A DNA stretch of 14,878 nt. Origin: an uncultured Alphaproteobacteria bacterium. Lineage in GTDB: Bacteria > Pseudomonadota > Alphaproteobacteria > Caulobacterales > Hyphomonadaceae. Location of the stretch: assembly GCA_903831485.1 (NCBI GenBank), contig CAIKXW010000016.1, forward strand, positions 1 through 14,878. The letters run 5' to 3'. Position 1 is the stretch's first letter; the number at the start of each line of letters is the position of its first letter. The position numbers and the translations under genes were made by a program. Shown here piece by piece: positions 6,829 to 13,778 of this stretch. Under the pieces are notes generated by a model. The model was not told where the DNA came from. It saw only the letters and a list, made by a program, of their open reading frames with translations, and did not search any database.

Positions 6829-6844
6829 CCAGCTAGGCGTCCAG
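6816..6844. terminator. Hairpin spanning both stop codons of convergent genes
   Basis: CTGGACG (6816-6822) pairs with CGTCCAG (6838-6844), and inside it CTAGC (6825-6829) pairs with GCTAG (6832-6836) around a two-base loop. The whole is a 12-bp stem with a small internal bulge. It covers the porin stop (6826-6828) and the HPt stop (6833-6835) and reads the same in either direction. There is no T-run, so any termination would be non-canonical or rho-assisted; the hairpin may instead protect the 3' ends. Confidence 0.45.
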
Positions 6845-7219
6845 CCGGACCCCGTCGAAGCTGCGCCGCATCACCAGCTGATGCTCGACATGCGCCATCG
6901 ACTCCAGCGCCTGCCCCAGCGTGTCCTTTATCGCGGAAATCGCCACGACCGCCTCGACGCGCGAGGCCATCCCGCTCCGACCCAGCTTCTCGGCCGTCTC
7001 GCAGGCGTCCCCGAGCGCCATCGCCCCGATCGAGCGCGCAGCGCCCTTGATACCATGCGCGGCGTCGGCCCATTGTTCGGCATCAGCCCCGGCGTCGAGC
7101 AGGCGCGACCAGAGTTCGGCCGACTGGCGGAATATCCCGAGCGCCTCGACCGCCAGGGCGGAGTCGCCGCTGGTCATCATCTCGAGTTGGGAAATATCGA
7201 TCGCTTGCGTCATGGCCAT
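6833..7219 (-). CDS. Orphan histidine phosphotransfer (HPt) domain protein
   Basis: This 128-residue cytoplasmic protein is a single HPt domain, a four-helix bundle that relays phosphate between hybrid kinases and response regulators. The phosphorylation motif is AAHGIKGAARSIGA (residues 53-66), with His55 as the phosphoacceptor, the conserved Lys58-Gly59 and the Gly65-Ala66 turn. It is followed by a helix of the expected type, ALGDACETAEKLG (68-80). No kinase or receiver domain is fused to it or encoded nearby, so its partners must be elsewhere. The start may be the ATG at 7219 or the one at 7213; the sequence does not decide between them, since the Shine-Dalgarno GGAGAGG lies closer to the first and at a more usual distance from the second. 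It converges with the porin gene, leaving 4 nt between stop codons. It is not ChpT, which is longer and carries a second domain. Confidence 0.9.
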   Translation of the reverse strand: MAMTQAIDISQLEMMTSGDSALAVEALGIFRQSAELWSRLLDAGADAEQWADAAHGIKGAARSIGAMALGDACETAEKLGRSGMASRVEAVVAISAIKDTLGQALESMAHVEHQLVMRRSFDGVRLDA

Positions 7220-7221
7220 CC

Positions 7222-7239
7222 GGCCTCTCCGTCGAGGCC
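7222..7239 (-). promoter_or_regulatory. Small hairpin enclosing the HPt ribosome binding site
   Basis: GGCCTC (7222-7227) and GAGGCC (7234-7239) form a 6-bp GC-rich stem with a 6-nt loop immediately before the HPt start codon. The minus-strand Shine-Dalgarno GGAGAGG (7230-7224) lies within it, half in the stem. In the mRNA this could lower ribosome access. It may also be a chance structure in GC-rich DNA. Confidence 0.3.
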
Positions 7240-7406
7240 TCCCCTGACCCCGAAAATCGCCTCAGCCCGGAAACATTCTGTTAATCGCGACTATCCTGGA
7301 GCGTCTCCGCCAGGCCGCGAACCGCCAATTCTGCGACGCCCGCCGAATTTTCGCCTTGAAGCGGCGCCAGATTGACGTGAGAGCCTCCGGGACAGGGGTG
7401 AGCCTG

Positions 7407-7574
7407 ATGATCGAAGTGATAGTGAACGTCAGGGACGCCGTTTTCGCTGCTTTGGTGGCCTGGACGGGCGTCGGCGATGCAGAACCGCCAAAGCCGCACA
7501 AGGACCAGATGTCCCGCGGACAGCCCGCCTCCATCGAAAAACCCGTGCAACAACAAGCGCCAAAGGTCTACTAG
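7407..7574 (+). CDS. Possible small protein, 55 residues, unrecognised
   Basis: A short ORF beginning MIEVIVNVRDAVFAALVAWTG is preceded by AGGGGTGAG four bases before the ATG, an acceptable ribosome binding site. The first 21 residues are mildly hydrophobic (a possible weak signal or membrane helix) and the rest is polar, proline- and glutamine-rich, ending QQQAPKVY. A 5-bp hairpin begins at its stop codon. I recognise no family. It stands alone in an otherwise empty region and may simply be an open frame in GC-rich DNA. Confidence 0.22.
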   Translation: MIEVIVNVRDAVFAALVAWTGVGDAEPPKPHKDQMSRGQPASIEKPVQQQAPKVY

Positions 7575-7697
7575 GCGCTATTCAGGGCGCCGTCTGGCCA
7601 GCCCCGCTGATTCCGCCGCACGCCTGAGTCACACCCCTTTCCAATCTGGCGCCGCACCTGCACACTCCTGAAGCTGTGTGGGCCGGCCGGGTCGTGC

Positions 7698-7713
7698 TTG
7701 GCGAAATTATTGC
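7698..7713 (+). promoter_or_regulatory. Sigma54-like -24/-12 element upstream of the coiled-coil gene
   Basis: TTGGC (7698-7702) and TTGC (7710-7713) are separated by 7 nt, the spacing of the sigma54 consensus TTGGC-N7-TTGC. The three bases after TTGGC (GAA) and the base after TTGC (C) do not match the fuller consensus. Transcription would start near 7725, leaving a leader of about 55 nt before the ATG at 7780. No activator binding site is recognised. Confidence 0.3.
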
Positions 7714-7779
7714 CGGAGCCCACGCCGCGCCTGCTTGCTGGCGTGAGTTCGCCATAGTGACTGGGCAAAGCTGACATTC

Positions 7780-9681
7780 ATGATGGACCCTCTCGATCGC
7801 CGCGTTAACATCCGGATCAGGGCGCAGCTGGAAACGGCGCGCACAGCCGGCGCGTGGATGCCATGGGCGGGCGCCGCCATCGCCGTCATGCTCTGGGGCG
7901 CGATCGCGATCTGGATGATCGCCACACTCGGGATCGAAGGCTTGATGAACCAGCCGCCGGCCATCCTGGCGGGTGGCGTTGGCGTCCTGCTCGCAACCGG
8001 CCTGACCCTGATCTGCGCCGGCGTGATGGCGCGCGAGGGGGCCCGCTCGTCGCAGGCCAACGCGATCGTCCTTACCTCCGCCCGACTCCTGCTTGAGCCC
8101 GCTGAATCCTCACGCGAGGAAGTTTCCAGCCTGGCCGAAGCCATCGCCCGCGAAACCCAGGCCATCAATCGCGCGCTGGGCGAAACCCGCAACCGGCTCG
8201 ACGGACTGAAAGGCGATATCGAGGTCAGCGTTACCGCCGCCCTCAAGGCCGCCGAGATCGTCCGCGCCGACAGCGAGGTCCTCGTTCACAAGATGGGCTC
8301 GGAGCGGCAGGGCCTAGCCCAGCTGGCCGAGAACCTGCGCCACCAGTCCGACACGCTGGCCAAGGCGATCCCGCGCCACGCCCAGCTGATGGCCGACGCC
8401 ACGCGCGCCGCCCAGGAACAGGTCCGCCAGGCCGACGCCACGCTCGACCAGCGCCTGCGCGACATGAACGAGACCGCCGGGCACCTCGCCCAACGCATCT
8501 CCCAGCTCGACACGATGGGCGCCGAAAGCCGCAAGCGCGCCCAGAATCTCGCCTCCGTGCTGATGCGCCTCGACGAACAGCTGGTGCAGTCGACCCGCAT
8601 GGTCGAAGCTGCAACCAAAGCGGGCGAGCTTGCCGCCGCCGCAACCAAGTCGACCGCCGAAAGCCTGCGCGACACGGTGTCGGATGCGATCGGCTCGGCG
8701 CTCAAGGCGACTGAAACCATCAATTCCAAATCGGCACAGGCGTCCGACGACGCCCGACAGGCGATGACGCTGCTCAAGGAAGCCGGCCTGCAGGCCGAAG
8801 CGACCACCCGCGCCGCCACCCATGCCGCCCGCGCCCATGCGGACGAAACAGAACGGCGCATCAACCAGCTGTCGGACACGCTGTTCAAGACGGCGACCAA
8901 GGCCACCAACGCCGCCGAAAGCGGCCTCGAACGCGCGCGCGCGCGGATCGAGAAGGCCTCGCTGCTGATCGGCCGCATGAAGGAAGACAGCGAGACGTCC
9001 TCCGTCGATGACCTGATTCTCGCCCCCCTTGCGCCCGCCCCTGCTCCCGCTCCAGCGCCTGTCCCGGAGCCGGTCCTGCAGCTCCCGCCGGCGCCCGCGC
9101 CTTCACCCCTCTTTGCCAAACCGACAGCCGCCGCCGACGCCGCCTGGTTCAACCAGGAACCGCGGCCCGCTCCTGCGCCGCCCAAACCCGATCCGGCGGC
9201 CGACAGGGAATTGGTGCTCGATCGCCCCGTCTCCGCGCGCCAGGCCCCCGTTTACGATCCCTTCGCGGCAAGTGAATCCAAGCCCATCACAAGCTGGCGC
9301 GGCTTGCTGGGCGGCGTGGATGAGGTCTCCGCTCAAGTCGAAGAAACGTCGGCCGGCGCCATCATCGACCGCCTGGATCGCGGTGGGGTGCGCCTGCACG
9401 TGGTCAAGGCGTCGGATCTCCGGCGCATAGCCAATGCCGCGCACCAGGGCGAACGCCAGCGTCGCCGCGCCATCCGCGACACGGCCCCGAGCGAGATTCA
9501 GCGTGTGTCGCGCATGCTGGAAGCCGACCGCGACCTGCAGCACGCCGCCCGCAGCTTCGTCGCCGCCGAGGAACCGGACGCGCTGCGCGTGCTCTCGATG
9601 GCGGAACGGGCGCGCAAAGACGCTGCCCCACGCCTCTCGGCCTACCTGCTGCTCGATGCAGCGCTTGGCACGCAGGTCTGA
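7780..9681 (+). CDS. Membrane-anchored coiled-coil protein with TipN-like architecture
   Basis: This 633-residue protein has a short basic N-terminus and two transmembrane helices (about 27-50 and 61-84), which would leave the long remainder in the cytoplasm. An Ala/Glu/Gln/Arg-rich, largely helical coiled coil runs from about 110 to 400. A disordered Pro/Ala linker follows (415-475, with a PAPAPAPAP run), then a conserved-looking SWRGLLGG patch (505-512) and a C-terminal helical domain (about 525-630, ending AYLLLDAALG). Two N-terminal helices plus a long coiled coil is the plan of the Caulobacter birth-scar polarity protein TipN (888 residues there). The W-x-x-LL patch and C-terminal domain resemble those of other alphaproteobacterial coiled-coil membrane proteins. 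Orthology to TipN is unproven. The ATG at 7780 is followed at once by another at 7783, and the Shine-Dalgarno is weak. It is transcribed alone and converges on the Mla operon. Confidence 0.75.
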   Translation: MMDPLDRRVNIRIRAQLETARTAGAWMPWAGAAIAVMLWGAIAIWMIATLGIEGLMNQPPAILAGGVGVLLATGLTLICAGVMAREGARSSQANAIVLTSARLLLEPAESSREEVSSLAEAIARETQAINRALGETRNRLDGLKGDIEVSVTAALKAAEIVRADSEVLVHKMGSERQGLAQLAENLRHQSDTLAKAIPRHAQLMADATRAAQEQVRQADATLDQRLRDMNETAGHLAQRISQLDTMGAESRKRAQNLASVLMRLDEQLVQSTRMVEAATKAGELAAAATKSTAESLRDTVSDAIGSALKATETINSKSAQASDDARQAMTLLKEAGLQAEATTRAATHAARAHADETERRINQLSDTLFKTATKATNAAESGLERARARIEKASLLIGRMKEDSETSSVDDLILAPLAPAPAPAPAPVPEPVLQLPPAPAPSPLFAKPTAAADAAWFNQEPRPAPAPPKPDPAADRELVLDRPVSARQAPVYDPFAASESKPITSWRGLLGGVDEVSAQVEETSAGAIIDRLDRGGVRLHVVKASDLRRIANAAHQGERQRRRAIRDTAPSEIQRVSRMLEADRDLQHAARSFVAAEEPDALRVLSMAERARKDAAPRLSAYLLLDAALGTQV

Positions 9682-9705
9682 TCAGAAACGGCCGCTCGCC
9701 AGCGA

Positions 9706-9723
9706 AGGCTGTCTTGCCAGCCT
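9706..9723. terminator. Small hairpin between convergent genes
   Basis: AGGCTG (9706-9711) and CAGCCT (9718-9723) form a 6-bp stem with a 6-nt loop in the 49-nt gap between the TipN-like gene and the end of the lipid-transport operon. It could act in both directions. No T-run follows on either strand, so a terminator role is tentative. Confidence 0.3.
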
Positions 9724-9730
9724 CGAGCCC

Positions 9731-10339
9731 TTACTGGGGCACTGCCACGACATTGCTCGTGACGAACGCGGCAACATCGTCAGCCACCTGTTGCGCGGCC
9801 AGGGCAAGCACCGCAGCACGCGCGCGGGGCGCGCGATCCGACGGCGATCCTTCAGCCTTGAAGGACTCCTGCGCGACCATCCGGCGACTTGAGGAATCGA
9901 CAAGGCTGACCTGGACCTCAACGCGCACCGGCGACGTGTCGCGGCCGGTCGAAAGATCGACGATGCGCCAGCGCACGTCAAAGTCCACATCGGCGCCGAG
10001 CGCTGCTGGCGCAGCGCGGCCCGGACCGCCTGCCTTGGTAAGCGCGTTGACCACCGCGCCCTGCAGCAGCGACGGCGCATTGTCGGACCAGCGGACGTCG
10101 TCGAGGAAGACCATCTCCTGGTCCTGTCGCACCGCGATGTCGGCGCCGGCGAAGGCGCGCGAGGCTTCCGGAGGATAAACTGCAACGTCGGCCAGCAGCG
10201 GCGATGTGGGCGCCGTGGCGCGCTCAGCCGGCAACGCAATCAGCGCAGAGGGAATGAAGGGCTCCGGCAGTACCGAGAGGCACCCTGCCAGGGCTGCAGT
10301 CGACGCCAGTGCGATGGCGAACAGGACAGGCTTGATCAT
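9731..10339 (-). CDS. ABC-transport auxiliary lipoprotein (PqiC/LptE-like) of the MCE system
   Basis: This 202-residue predicted outer-membrane lipoprotein begins MIKPVLFAIALASTAALAGC, a type II signal with the textbook lipobox LAGC and Cys20. The residue after the cysteine is Leu, not Asp, so by the usual sorting rule it goes to the outer membrane. The body contains the family pattern of PF03886-type proteins: LADVAVYPPEASRAFAGADIAV, then VRQDQEMVFLDDVRWSDNAPSLLQGAVVNAL (about 70-100), with the W-x-(D/E)-x-(P/L) segment seen in PqiC. The family partners MCE proteins in phospholipid trafficking; in E. coli PqiC is the counterpart. It is the last gene of the mlaE-mlaF-mlaD operon, with its ATG directly abutting the mlaD stop codon. 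No MlaC-like carrier follows. Confidence 0.85.
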   Translation of the reverse strand: MIKPVLFAIALASTAALAGCLSVLPEPFIPSALIALPAERATAPTSPLLADVAVYPPEASRAFAGADIAVRQDQEMVFLDDVRWSDNAPSLLQGAVVNALTKAGGPGRAAPAALGADVDFDVRWRIVDLSTGRDTSPVRVEVQVSLVDSSSRRMVAQESFKAEGSPSDRAPRARAAVLALAAQQVADDVAAFVTSNVVAVPQ

Positions 10340-11293
10340 CTAGCGCTCCACCGGCGAGGGCTGTTGATAGACGAACCGGCTGGGATCCTGTTCGATCTGG
10401 GCGAGCAGCTGTTGAAACCGGCCCATCACTGTCTGGAAGTCCGTCGCCGTATTGCCGACCTGCCTGAAGGCGCGAGCTGCAGCCGGCGTGATCTGTGTGT
10501 TGATCGTGCCGACTGTCTCGTTGACGCTGGCCATGGCGGCGCGTGCATCGTCAAGGACGGGATCGAGCTTGCGCAGCGCGTTCGAGGCTTCTGCGGACAG
10601 GCCCGACACGTCGTTGGTAACGGAGACCGCCGCCACGTCGAACGCCTTGGCGGCGGATTCGAGCGCGAGCGCCGCAGTGTTGATGTTCTTCATCGCCTTC
10701 GCGGCTTCATCGATGATGCCGTCATCCTGAGCGATCTTGGCAAGCGCCGTGTCGATGCTCGCAAGCGTCGATGTCAGGTGCAGGAGGTTTTCCTCCGACA
10801 GCGCCTCGTTGACCTTCTTGATCGTGTCGCCCGAGACGCTGAGCAGATCCTGTCCGCCGGAGAACAGCTCGTCCACCAGCGTCCGGCTCGTTGGAATCTG
10901 CGGGACTTCTCCGTTCACGGATTCAAGCAGCGGCGTCGCCGGATCGCCGGCGAGAATCTGGATGAAGGTCACGCCCGTGATGCCCTGGAAGTTGAGTTGC
11001 GCGACGCTGTCGGTGCGAACCGGCGTCTGCTGCTCGACACGGATGTGTGCAATCACGCGGTTGGGATCGAGACGATCGAGGCGGAGCGTCGTGACTTCAC
11101 CGACCTTGATGCCGTTGAACCGGACCTCGCCGCCCTCGGACAGCCCGTTCACCGGACCGCTGAAAATCACGTCATAGTCCTTGTAGCTGCGGCTGAACGG
11201 GTTTCCCGCAATCCACAGCGTGAACAGCGCCAGCGCGCCGGTTGCAAGCAACACGAACGCCCCGATCAACACGTAGTTGGCCTTTGTTTCCAT
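10340..11293 (-). CDS. mlaD: MCE/MlaD-family phospholipid-binding protein
   Basis: This 317-residue protein is anchored in the inner membrane by one helix (residues 7-29) and reaches into the periplasm. The MCE domain follows at about 37-115, with YDVIFSGPVNGLSEGGEVRFNGIKVGEV and NFQGITGVTFIQI, the two most conserved stretches of the family. Such domains form hexameric rings with a lipid-conducting channel. After a linker, residues from about 140 to 317 are predicted helical and heptad-like, longer than in E. coli MlaD (183 residues). A longer helical tail is common in alphaproteobacterial and actinobacterial MCE proteins and may extend the channel. The gene sits between mlaF (3 nt) and the auxiliary lipoprotein (no gap). 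The gene symbol reflects family and position, not a one-to-one orthology claim. Confidence 0.92.
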   Translation of the reverse strand: METKANYVLIGAFVLLATGALALFTLWIAGNPFSRSYKDYDVIFSGPVNGLSEGGEVRFNGIKVGEVTTLRLDRLDPNRVIAHIRVEQQTPVRTDSVAQLNFQGITGVTFIQILAGDPATPLLESVNGEVPQIPTSRTLVDELFSGGQDLLSVSGDTIKKVNEALSEENLLHLTSTLASIDTALAKIAQDDGIIDEAAKAMKNINTAALALESAAKAFDVAAVSVTNDVSGLSAEASNALRKLDPVLDDARAAMASVNETVGTINTQITPAAARAFRQVGNTATDFQTVMGRFQQLLAQIEQDPSRFVYQQPSPVER

Positions 11294-11296
11294 GGC

Positions 11297-12103
11297 CTAT
11301 CTCACCGCAGCCCGGCCACGCGGGCCTGAAAAATATTCCTGGATCCACGGGTTGGGGTTCTGACGGACCTCATCAAGTGGACCAATTGCAAGCACCTTGC
11401 CGTCGCTCAGCACCGCGATCCGGTCGCAAGTCGCGGCCAGCGTGTCGAGGTCGTGCGTCACAAGGAATATAGTTAAGCCGAGCGACTGACTAAGCGAGCG
11501 AACCAGCTCGTCGAACTTAGCCGCACCGATCGGGTCCAGGCCGGCGGTCGGCTCGTCGAGGAAGAGAAGCTCCGGGTCCAGCGACAGGGCGCGGGCCAGC
11601 GCCGCACGCTTGCGCATGCCGCCCGAGAGATCGGCGGGGCGTTTCGGGGCTGCTTCCAGCTCCAGCCCCGCGAGGCGAATCTTGAGGTCAGCCAATTCGC
11701 GCATCAGCGCATCAGGTATCTTGGTATGCTCCACCATTGGCGCCATGACATTCTCGCGAACGGTCATGGTCGAGAAAAGCGCGCCATCCTGAAACATCAC
11801 GCCCCATCGGCGCTCGATCTTCACTCGCTCCTCGCGCGAGAGCGTGTTCAGCGTCTGGCCGAACACTTCGATCTCGCCGGCGTTGGGCGTATGCAGGCCG
11901 ACGATCGAACGCAGTAGCACGGACTTGCCCGTGCCCGACCCCCCGATGACGCCGAGGATCTCGCCCTTGCGCATGTCGAGATCAAGGCCCTCATGCACGG
12001 TCTTCGTGCCGAACCGGTTGACGAGACCGCGCACGCGAACAGCAATCTCGCCCTCGCCTTGCGGCCCGCTCCGAGTGCGCGTGATGGCTGCCTGATCGGT
12101 CAT
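11297..12103 (-). CDS. mlaF: MlaF-type ATP-binding subunit of the phospholipid ABC transporter
   Basis: This 268-residue ATPase has Walker A GGSGTGKS (54-61), the Q-loop glutamine at 105 in MFQDGALFSTMTVRENV (103-119), the signature LSGGMRKR (159-166), Walker B LLFLDEP (179-185) and the switch histidine His217. LSGGM in place of LSGGQ and the DGALF-x-x-(M/L)-T-V-x-E-N-V motif are typical of MlaF. The start is the ATG at 12103, which overlaps the mlaE stop codon as ATGA. The frame stays open upstream to 12364, but that sequence is antisense-like out-of-frame mlaE and has no family character. About 20 residues precede the usual MlaF start, ending in a Gly/Glu-rich stretch. It drives lipid movement through MlaE and MlaD. 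Confidence 0.94.
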   Translation of the reverse strand: MTDQAAITRTRSGPQGEGEIAVRVRGLVNRFGTKTVHEGLDLDMRKGEILGVIGGSGTGKSVLLRSIVGLHTPNAGEIEVFGQTLNTLSREERVKIERRWGVMFQDGALFSTMTVRENVMAPMVEHTKIPDALMRELADLKIRLAGLELEAAPKRPADLSGGMRKRAALARALSLDPELLFLDEPTAGLDPIGAAKFDELVRSLSQSLGLTIFLVTHDLDTLAATCDRIAVLSDGKVLAIGPLDEVRQNPNPWIQEYFSGPRGRAAVR

Positions 12104-13230
12104 ATGTTCAGCTGGTAATAGAGGATGGCGAACAGCGCATCGATCGCGATGACGAGGAAAATCGCCTGCACCACCGCGGACGTCGTGCGCCGCCCAAGCG
12201 AGACGACGTCTTCTTCCACCAGCATCCCCTGCCGGCATCCGACCATCGCAATCACAAGTGCAAACACCGGCGCTTTGATCATGCCAACCCAGAAATTCAT
12301 CGGCACGATCACTTCCTGGAAGCGCGTGATGAACATCGCAGGCGATATATCCATGGCGCCCCACGCGGCCATCATGCCTCCGCCGATCCCGGCTATGGTC
12401 GCAGCGAAGGTGAGCAGCGGCGTCATGATGAGCAGCGCGATCAGGCGCGGCGCCACCAGCGCCTCCATCGGATCAAGGCCGATCGTCCGCATTGCGTCGA
12501 TCTCCTGGCGCATCTTCATCGCGCCAATCTGAGCCGTGAATGCGCTGTCGGTGCGCCCGGCGAGCAGGATGGCGGTCAGCACTGCGCCGAACTCACGCAT
12601 CATGCCGATGCCAACCAATTCGACAGTGAACACAGACGCGTTGAACATCGCCAGCAGGTTCGCGCCTATGAAAGCGATCACGAGGCCGATGAAGAACGAC
12701 AGGAAGCAGACGATCGGCAGCGCGTCGAGCCCGACCTCCTCCATGATCGCGACGACGGAGCGGACGCGGATGCGGCGCGGGTTGGCCGCCAGCCGCGCAA
12801 GCGTCGCCATCGTCTCGCCGACGAACGAGAGAATCCCGAGCAATTCCTGCCAGGCGTTAACCGCTCCGCGGCCGGCACGATCCAGCAACGCAATAAATCC
12901 CGGCGGGCTGATGGGGTCAGGCGGGGCAGCAGGGCTGGCCTTGCGTACCTTTCCCATCAGGCGCTCGATCGTGGGATGGTCCCCGCGCATTTCGATCGGG
13001 TCGTCCACGCCTTCCAGCGCGCCAAATGCGCGATCGATCAGGTAGGCTCCCGACGTGTCGATCCGCTCAAGTTCGCTGACGTCCAGGATTGCGTTGGAGG
13101 AAACCTTGGTCGTCCGCAGTTTTTCTTCGACCGTTGCGACAGTCCACACGGTCCAGTCCCCGGCGACGAGAAGGACCTGCCTTCCGTCCGGCGCGGACTC
13201 CACCTGAAATCGTGTTGAATTGATCGCCAT
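12100..13230 (-). CDS. mlaE: MlaE-family permease with N-terminal STAS domain
   Basis: This 376-residue protein has two parts. Residues 1 to about 95 form a STAS domain of MlaB type (ILDVSELERIDTSGAYLIDRAF at 48-69, with the DTSG signature at 58-61). Residues from about 115 are the MlaE/YrbE permease: an interface helix RAGRGAVNAWQELL, then VCFLSFFIGLVIAFIGANLL, VFTVELVGIGMMREFGAVLTAILLAGR (about 216-242), the conserved MKMRQEIDAMRTIGLDPMEALVAPR, and later membrane helices to residue 376. In E. coli MlaB is a separate protein that stabilises MlaF; here it is fused to the permease, as is common outside the enterics. It heads the mlaE-mlaF-mlaD-lipoprotein operon and diverges from a DUF423 gene. 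No strong Shine-Dalgarno or clear promoter was found in the 161-nt gap. Confidence 0.93.
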   Translation of the reverse strand: MAINSTRFQVESAPDGRQVLLVAGDWTVWTVATVEEKLRTTKVSSNAILDVSELERIDTSGAYLIDRAFGALEGVDDPIEMRGDHPTIERLMGKVRKASPAAPPDPISPPGFIALLDRAGRGAVNAWQELLGILSFVGETMATLARLAANPRRIRVRSVVAIMEEVGLDALPIVCFLSFFIGLVIAFIGANLLAMFNASVFTVELVGIGMMREFGAVLTAILLAGRTDSAFTAQIGAMKMRQEIDAMRTIGLDPMEALVAPRLIALLIMTPLLTFAATIAGIGGGMMAAWGAMDISPAMFITRFQEVIVPMNFWVGMIKAPVFALVIAMVGCRQGMLVEEDVVSLGRRTTSAVVQAIFLVIAIDALFAILYYQLNI

Positions 13231-13391
13231 GCTTCAGACTTAAGGTACAAACATGTAGGAAACACCAAACTTGGCCATGTGCGACGCGGTTCGCGCGGAG
13301 GTTGCGGCCCCACGCGGGGAGCTCTCGCCTAAACTGCTGGCGTGTGGTGATGTTTACCTGCTCGAAAGGCCAAGGTTCCCACGGAGACTTG

Positions 13392-13778
13392 ATGCGTGCA
13401 CTGATCGTTGCAGCGGCGCTACTGGGTTTGTTGCTGGTCGCGGCGGGCGCCTCGGGCGGGCATGCGCTTGTTCCCTCGGAGGCGACGACCCGGTGGCACA
13501 GCGCCTTTGTCTATGGGTTTGCCCACACACTTGCAGCGGTGATCGCCGCCATCCTGCCATTCCGGAACCTGCTGCAGTATGCTGCGGGCTGGGCGTTTGT
13601 CCTGAGTGTTCCGATGTTCTCGGGGGTGCAGATCGGAAAGATCATGCTCGGCGGGATAGCAATGACGCCGACGTCGCTGGATGCGGTTAGCTTTCTGGTG
13701 CCGGTGGGCGGGGTGGCGTTCATCGCCGGCTGGCTGCTGCTTGGCCTGTCGGCGGCGGTCGCCCAGAAACAGGACTAG
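13392..13778 (+). CDS. DUF423 (YgdD-like) small inner-membrane protein
   Basis: This 128-residue membrane protein has four predicted helices (about 2-22, 42-56, 64-86 and 101-121). Family features seen are GASGGHAL (19-26, where most members have a Gly-Ala-(Phe)-Gly-Ala-His pattern), the His45-containing FVYGFAHTLAAV, FSGVQIGKIM in the third helix, and VPVGGVAFIAGWLLL in the fourth. Length and layout match the family, whose molecular function is unknown. The ATG at 13392 was chosen because it starts the first helix at the family position and has GGAG five bases upstream. An in-frame ATG at 13302 would add 30 residues without family resemblance. The gene diverges from mlaE and converges on a lipoprotein gene, with their stop codons interlocked in one CTAG. 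Confidence 0.85.
   Translation: MRALIVAAALLGLLLVAAGASGGHALVPSEATTRWHSAFVYGFAHTLAAVIAAILPFRNLLQYAAGWAFVLSVPMFSGVQIGKIMLGGIAMTPTSLDAVSFLVPVGGVAFIAGWLLLGLSAAVAQKQD

Larger units (their letters stand above)
7220..7779. other. 560-nt intergenic region between the HPt and TipN-like genes
   Basis: No convincing long gene lies here on either strand. Near its left end are the HPt leader and a partial CtrA-like box (GAAA-N7-TTAA at about 7263-7277). The centre holds a doubtful 55-codon ORF (7407-7574) followed by a 5-bp hairpin, GGCGC/GCGCC (7574-7591). A sigma54-like element sits at 7698-7713. Minus-strand ORFs through this region have no family-like sequence. I see no tRNA, riboswitch motif or repeat array in it. 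Confidence 0.6.

Noticed and set aside
7263..7277. CtrA-like box (GAAA-N7-TTAA) upstream of the HPt gene
   Set aside because: Only one half-site is perfect and the other matches two of four bases; too weak to call as a feature.
8286..9185. 299-codon minus-strand frame opposite the coiled-coil gene
   Set aside because: Ala/Ser/Arg-rich mirror of the Ala/Gln/Glu coiled coil, with no motifs; the plus-strand frame has clear membrane helices and domain structure.
11297..12364. Longer version of MlaF beginning at 12364
   Set aside because: The extra 87 residues overlap mlaE out of frame, have no family similarity, and the ATGA overlap at 12100-12103 gives a normal MlaF start.
13244..13257. TACA-N4-TGTA inverted repeat upstream of mlaE
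   Set aside because: Four-base arms are expected by chance and there are no recognisable promoter hexamers beside it.
13302..13391. 30-residue N-terminal extension of the DUF423 protein
   Set aside because: The extension is polar and Cys/His-rich, unlike the family, and the ATG at 13392 has its own ribosome binding site and family-like start.
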